Positions 61,817-64,000 of a stretch of DNA of 64,000 nucleotides are shown here, one piece after another. Every line of letters begins with the position of its first letter. The first letter of the stretch is position 1. The notes below the pieces were generated by a model, which was given only the letters and a program-made list of their open reading frames with translations, did not search any database and had not been told where the DNA came from. Location of the stretch: positions 231,559-295,558 of the forward strand of contig JAIWWG010000040.1 of NCBI GenBank assembly GCA_025435555.1. The letters are read 5' to 3'. The stretch is from Chytriomyces cf. hyalinus JEL632 (Eukaryota; Chytridiomycota; Chytridiomycetes; Chytridiales; Chytriomycetaceae). The position numbers and the translations under genes were made by a program.

Positions 61817-62557
61817 AGGCCGTTTCGTTTCTCTCATTCGTGCATGCATGCGATGGATGCGACGGAGGTTGTTGGCCCTTTTTTTTTTTTTTTTTTTTTT
61901 TACCTTTTCTGAATATTTTCATTGTAAACGCGTTGCAACTTCTCGGATGCTCGTTCCTTGCACCTGTCTTAACACTCTCCCCTCTCTCCCCCTCTCTTGA
62001 CACTGCGTTTTGTATCTCATTCTTCATCCACAGCTCTGCTTCTGCCTCGTAAATGTCGTCGAAACATGAAAAATAAAAAGCAACCCAAAAACAAGGCACA
62101 CGCATCCGCTGCGACGCCCCAGACAAGGTCCTGGCTGTCGGTGCAGAAAGCGCGTTGGGAAGGGATACTCTGGTTCGCTCCAATTTGATGTTTGGTAAAT
62201 TGTGATGAAATTTGGTGCAACAAGACGTGAAAATTCCATTAGAAACACATCCTCCAACGAAAGGTACACTGCCTATGACGATACTTCTTGCTTCCATGTG
62301 CTGGCCATGATGTGCATGCGAGTGGGGCAACCTTGAATCTGCCGTTGCCGTTGCCCTCAAGGAGGTGTCTGCGAAGTTGCACATATGGCGATGGGAGGAT
62401 CAAAGGGAGAATCATGACACAAAGGCTCAATACGCTGCTACCAGGACCTCTCTCAGCGAATATACATCCCTTCGAAACCCATCTCCCGCCGAGCGACTCT
62501 TGCCGTCAAAACCGACACTCACCATCTCCCTCTTTCCCCTCTCCACTACGATTGCAG
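61747..62557. other. No gene seen; homopolymer-rich intergenic region
   Basis: Contains a 28-A run (61787-61814) and a 23-T run (61879-61901), 64 bp apart, forming a possible long hairpin. Open frames here are either antisense or read through the runs as polylysine/polyphenylalanine. A T/C-rich stretch ending ATTGCAG at 62556 looks like a 3' splice site next to the following gene's ATG. Confidence 0.5.
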
Positions 62558-63878
62558 ATGAATAGAAGCACCTCACAGTCAAGAGTGAAAGGTGCCCGAG
62601 CCACATCCGCATCTCGATCCACATCCATCAAAACAATGGACGCACGGCCTCCTCAAATGACAACCGTTGCAAACAACGATCCAACGGCGAGTACAAACAG
62701 TGCAGGCTCTGCTGGGAAAAAGATTCGCTCGTCCATTGATTTGGAACTGCAGCTTGGATTTGGTAAAGAGGCGCATTCGCGAAATCCTTTTTGGTTTTGT
62801 TGATACCTCGCTGACAACGTTAAATTTTGCAGAAAAGAACCCACTCGATAAACCATCGTCCGACTTCCGAGACGCTGATCAATGGTTCTCACGTGCAAAA
62901 GAAAGCGCCGAAACCGCTGCCGCCGAAGAAATCTCGAAACCTTCAAAAACCCAACAACGAATTTCTGCTGGATTCGGGTTATGGCGAAACCGAGCATCAA
63001 ATTACAGCAACATTGAAGGACAACAGCAACAGCAACAGCAGCAGCAGCAGGTGCAGGGGAATGAGGAGACTTATGCTCGGCCAAAGAATGAGAATCGGGC
63101 GTCGTTCTTTAGGGGTTCATTTTTTGGCGGTGTTCCACGAGATATGCGGAGCGGGAGTGACAACATACCTTTACCTGTATCGTCAAAACGACCAATGGGC
63201 CCACGGAGCTTAGACATTGGATCACAAGTCCAAATGGCAAGTGTTGGAAAAACAACCCTCCCACGAAACTACGCGAACCAACAAGGAGATGAAACCATGG
63301 ATCCTTCCGCCTCACTTTCTGTCACTGTTTGGTACTTTCAGCTGCGCGTTTGGGTATTCCTTGTGATCCTCTTTGCATCTGCTCTTGGCGCTGCCATCGT
63401 CGGTGGTCTGTCTACAAACATTCTCGCACCACCACGCCTTACATCCAACTTTTTCATCTTAACCGCATGCGCTACACTCCTTGTTGCGCTTGTAACACTG
63501 CTTCTTTTTATCTTGCGTGGATCAACCATGATGTACCATTACGACGCACCGTTCCTCCTCCTCTTTTCAAGCAGCAACAACAATAACCAACAACAAGACC
63601 GTTCGCTCACGAAACGCGACGCAATCACCGTGTGGGTTGATATCGGTTTACATGCGTTGTTGCTTCTGTTTTGGGTTGCCACATTGGCAGATTTGGGTGT
63701 CAAGATAGGTGGGTGTAGGACTGGTGCGTTGGTGTTGCGTATGGATTCGTCGGCGTGTACTGGGTTTGAGGCTGGGTTGGGGTTGGGCGTGGTTGTGTTG
63801 ATTGCGGAGGTGTTTGTGCTGGGGATGAAGGCGTGGGAGGTGTATGGAAATTTGGCCTTGATTCGGAAGGCAATTTAG
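62558..63878 (+). CDS. Four-TM MARVEL-like membrane protein, unrecognised
   Basis: 416 residues, exons 62558-62762 and 62833-63878 (phase 1). The first 215 residues are disordered, rich in Ser/Thr/Arg, with a polyglutamine run (63021-63048). Four hydrophobic segments follow: LRVWVFLVILFASALGAAIVGGL, FFILTACATLLVALVTLLLFIL, ITVWVDIGLHALLLLFWVATLADL and GLGLGVVVLIAEVFVLGMKAW, with two cysteines (GGCRTGAL, SACTGFE) in the last loop, the layout of fungal MARVEL-domain proteins. Function unknown. The ATG follows a 3'-splice-like ATTGCAG, so an additional upstream exon is possible. Confidence 0.7.
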
Positions 63879-64000
63879 ACGTTTCCCTTTTTTTTTTGTC
63901 TCGGTTTGTTTTCTATGTCTACTATCAGTTTCCCTTTTGTTTTTTTTTGGCCTTTTTGTGATGCCCCCTTTCCATTTCCAGTAAAGTGTTTGCACAGAAC
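63879..64000. other. 3' flank, no feature seen
   Basis: T-rich 3' UTR-like sequence running to the window end. Confidence 0.5.

Noticed and set aside
61785-62384. 199-codon minus-strand frame ending in polylysine and polyphenylalanine
   Set aside because: Created by reading through the T and A runs.

Overview
This window looks like nuclear DNA of a zoosporic, early-diverging fungus, most plausibly a chytrid. The genes are short-introned and tightly packed. Class V myosin, Prp43, Ipi1, Trm8 and ClpP orthologues sit beside a subunit of the outer-dynein-arm docking complex (a motile-cilium protein lost in yeasts and moulds) and a cyclic-nucleotide-gated channel of the kind known from flagellated fungi. 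The genus cannot be fixed from sequence reading alone.

Layout. 1-5276: a Ty3/gypsy chromovirus (copy A, 5' LTR cut by the window edge, one frameshift in RT), followed by a tRNA-like/SINE-like stretch and a truncated OTU1/YOD1-type deubiquitinase pseudogene. 6.5-18.1 kb: a dense single-copy block with GPALPP1, a telomeric TPP1/Tpz1-like OB-fold protein, a Nudix-Trm8 fusion, a divergent H2B/H2A pair and IPI1/TEX10. 18.2-23.5 kb: three tandem diverged copies of an unrecognised gene family, all carrying disabling mutations in this reading. 23.6-31.8 kb: a putative dually acylated MGC protein, the ODA docking subunit, PRP43/DHX15 and an unrecognised low-complexity protein. 31.8-37.6 kb: two defective LINE copies, one with RT but no 5' half, the other with ORF1 and endonuclease but no RT. 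38.6-45.2 kb: a second chromovirus (copy B), flanked by a 5-bp target duplication, inserted 7 bp upstream of a tRNA-Arg(UCG) gene and itself interrupted in gag by a 1,033-bp solo LTR of another family. 45.4-52.9 kb: mitochondrial ClpP diverging from a complete class V myosin. 53.4-63.9 kb: a decayed papain-like fragment, a Ulp2/SENP6-type SUMO protease, the CNG-type channel, a DGAT2-family acyltransferase and a four-helix membrane protein.

Together the host genes cover core functions: splicing and ribosome biogenesis (PRP43, IPI1), tRNA m7G methylation, telomere capping, chromatin, SUMO removal, organelle proteolysis, actin transport, lipid storage and the flagellar motor. The mobile elements are confined to three places: the left edge, 32-45 kb, and tRNA/gene borders. 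The items most worth following up are the Nudix-Trm8 fusion, the TPP1-like protein, the CNG channel with an unusual pore segment, the tRNA-targeted nested retrotransposon, and the decaying tandem family.
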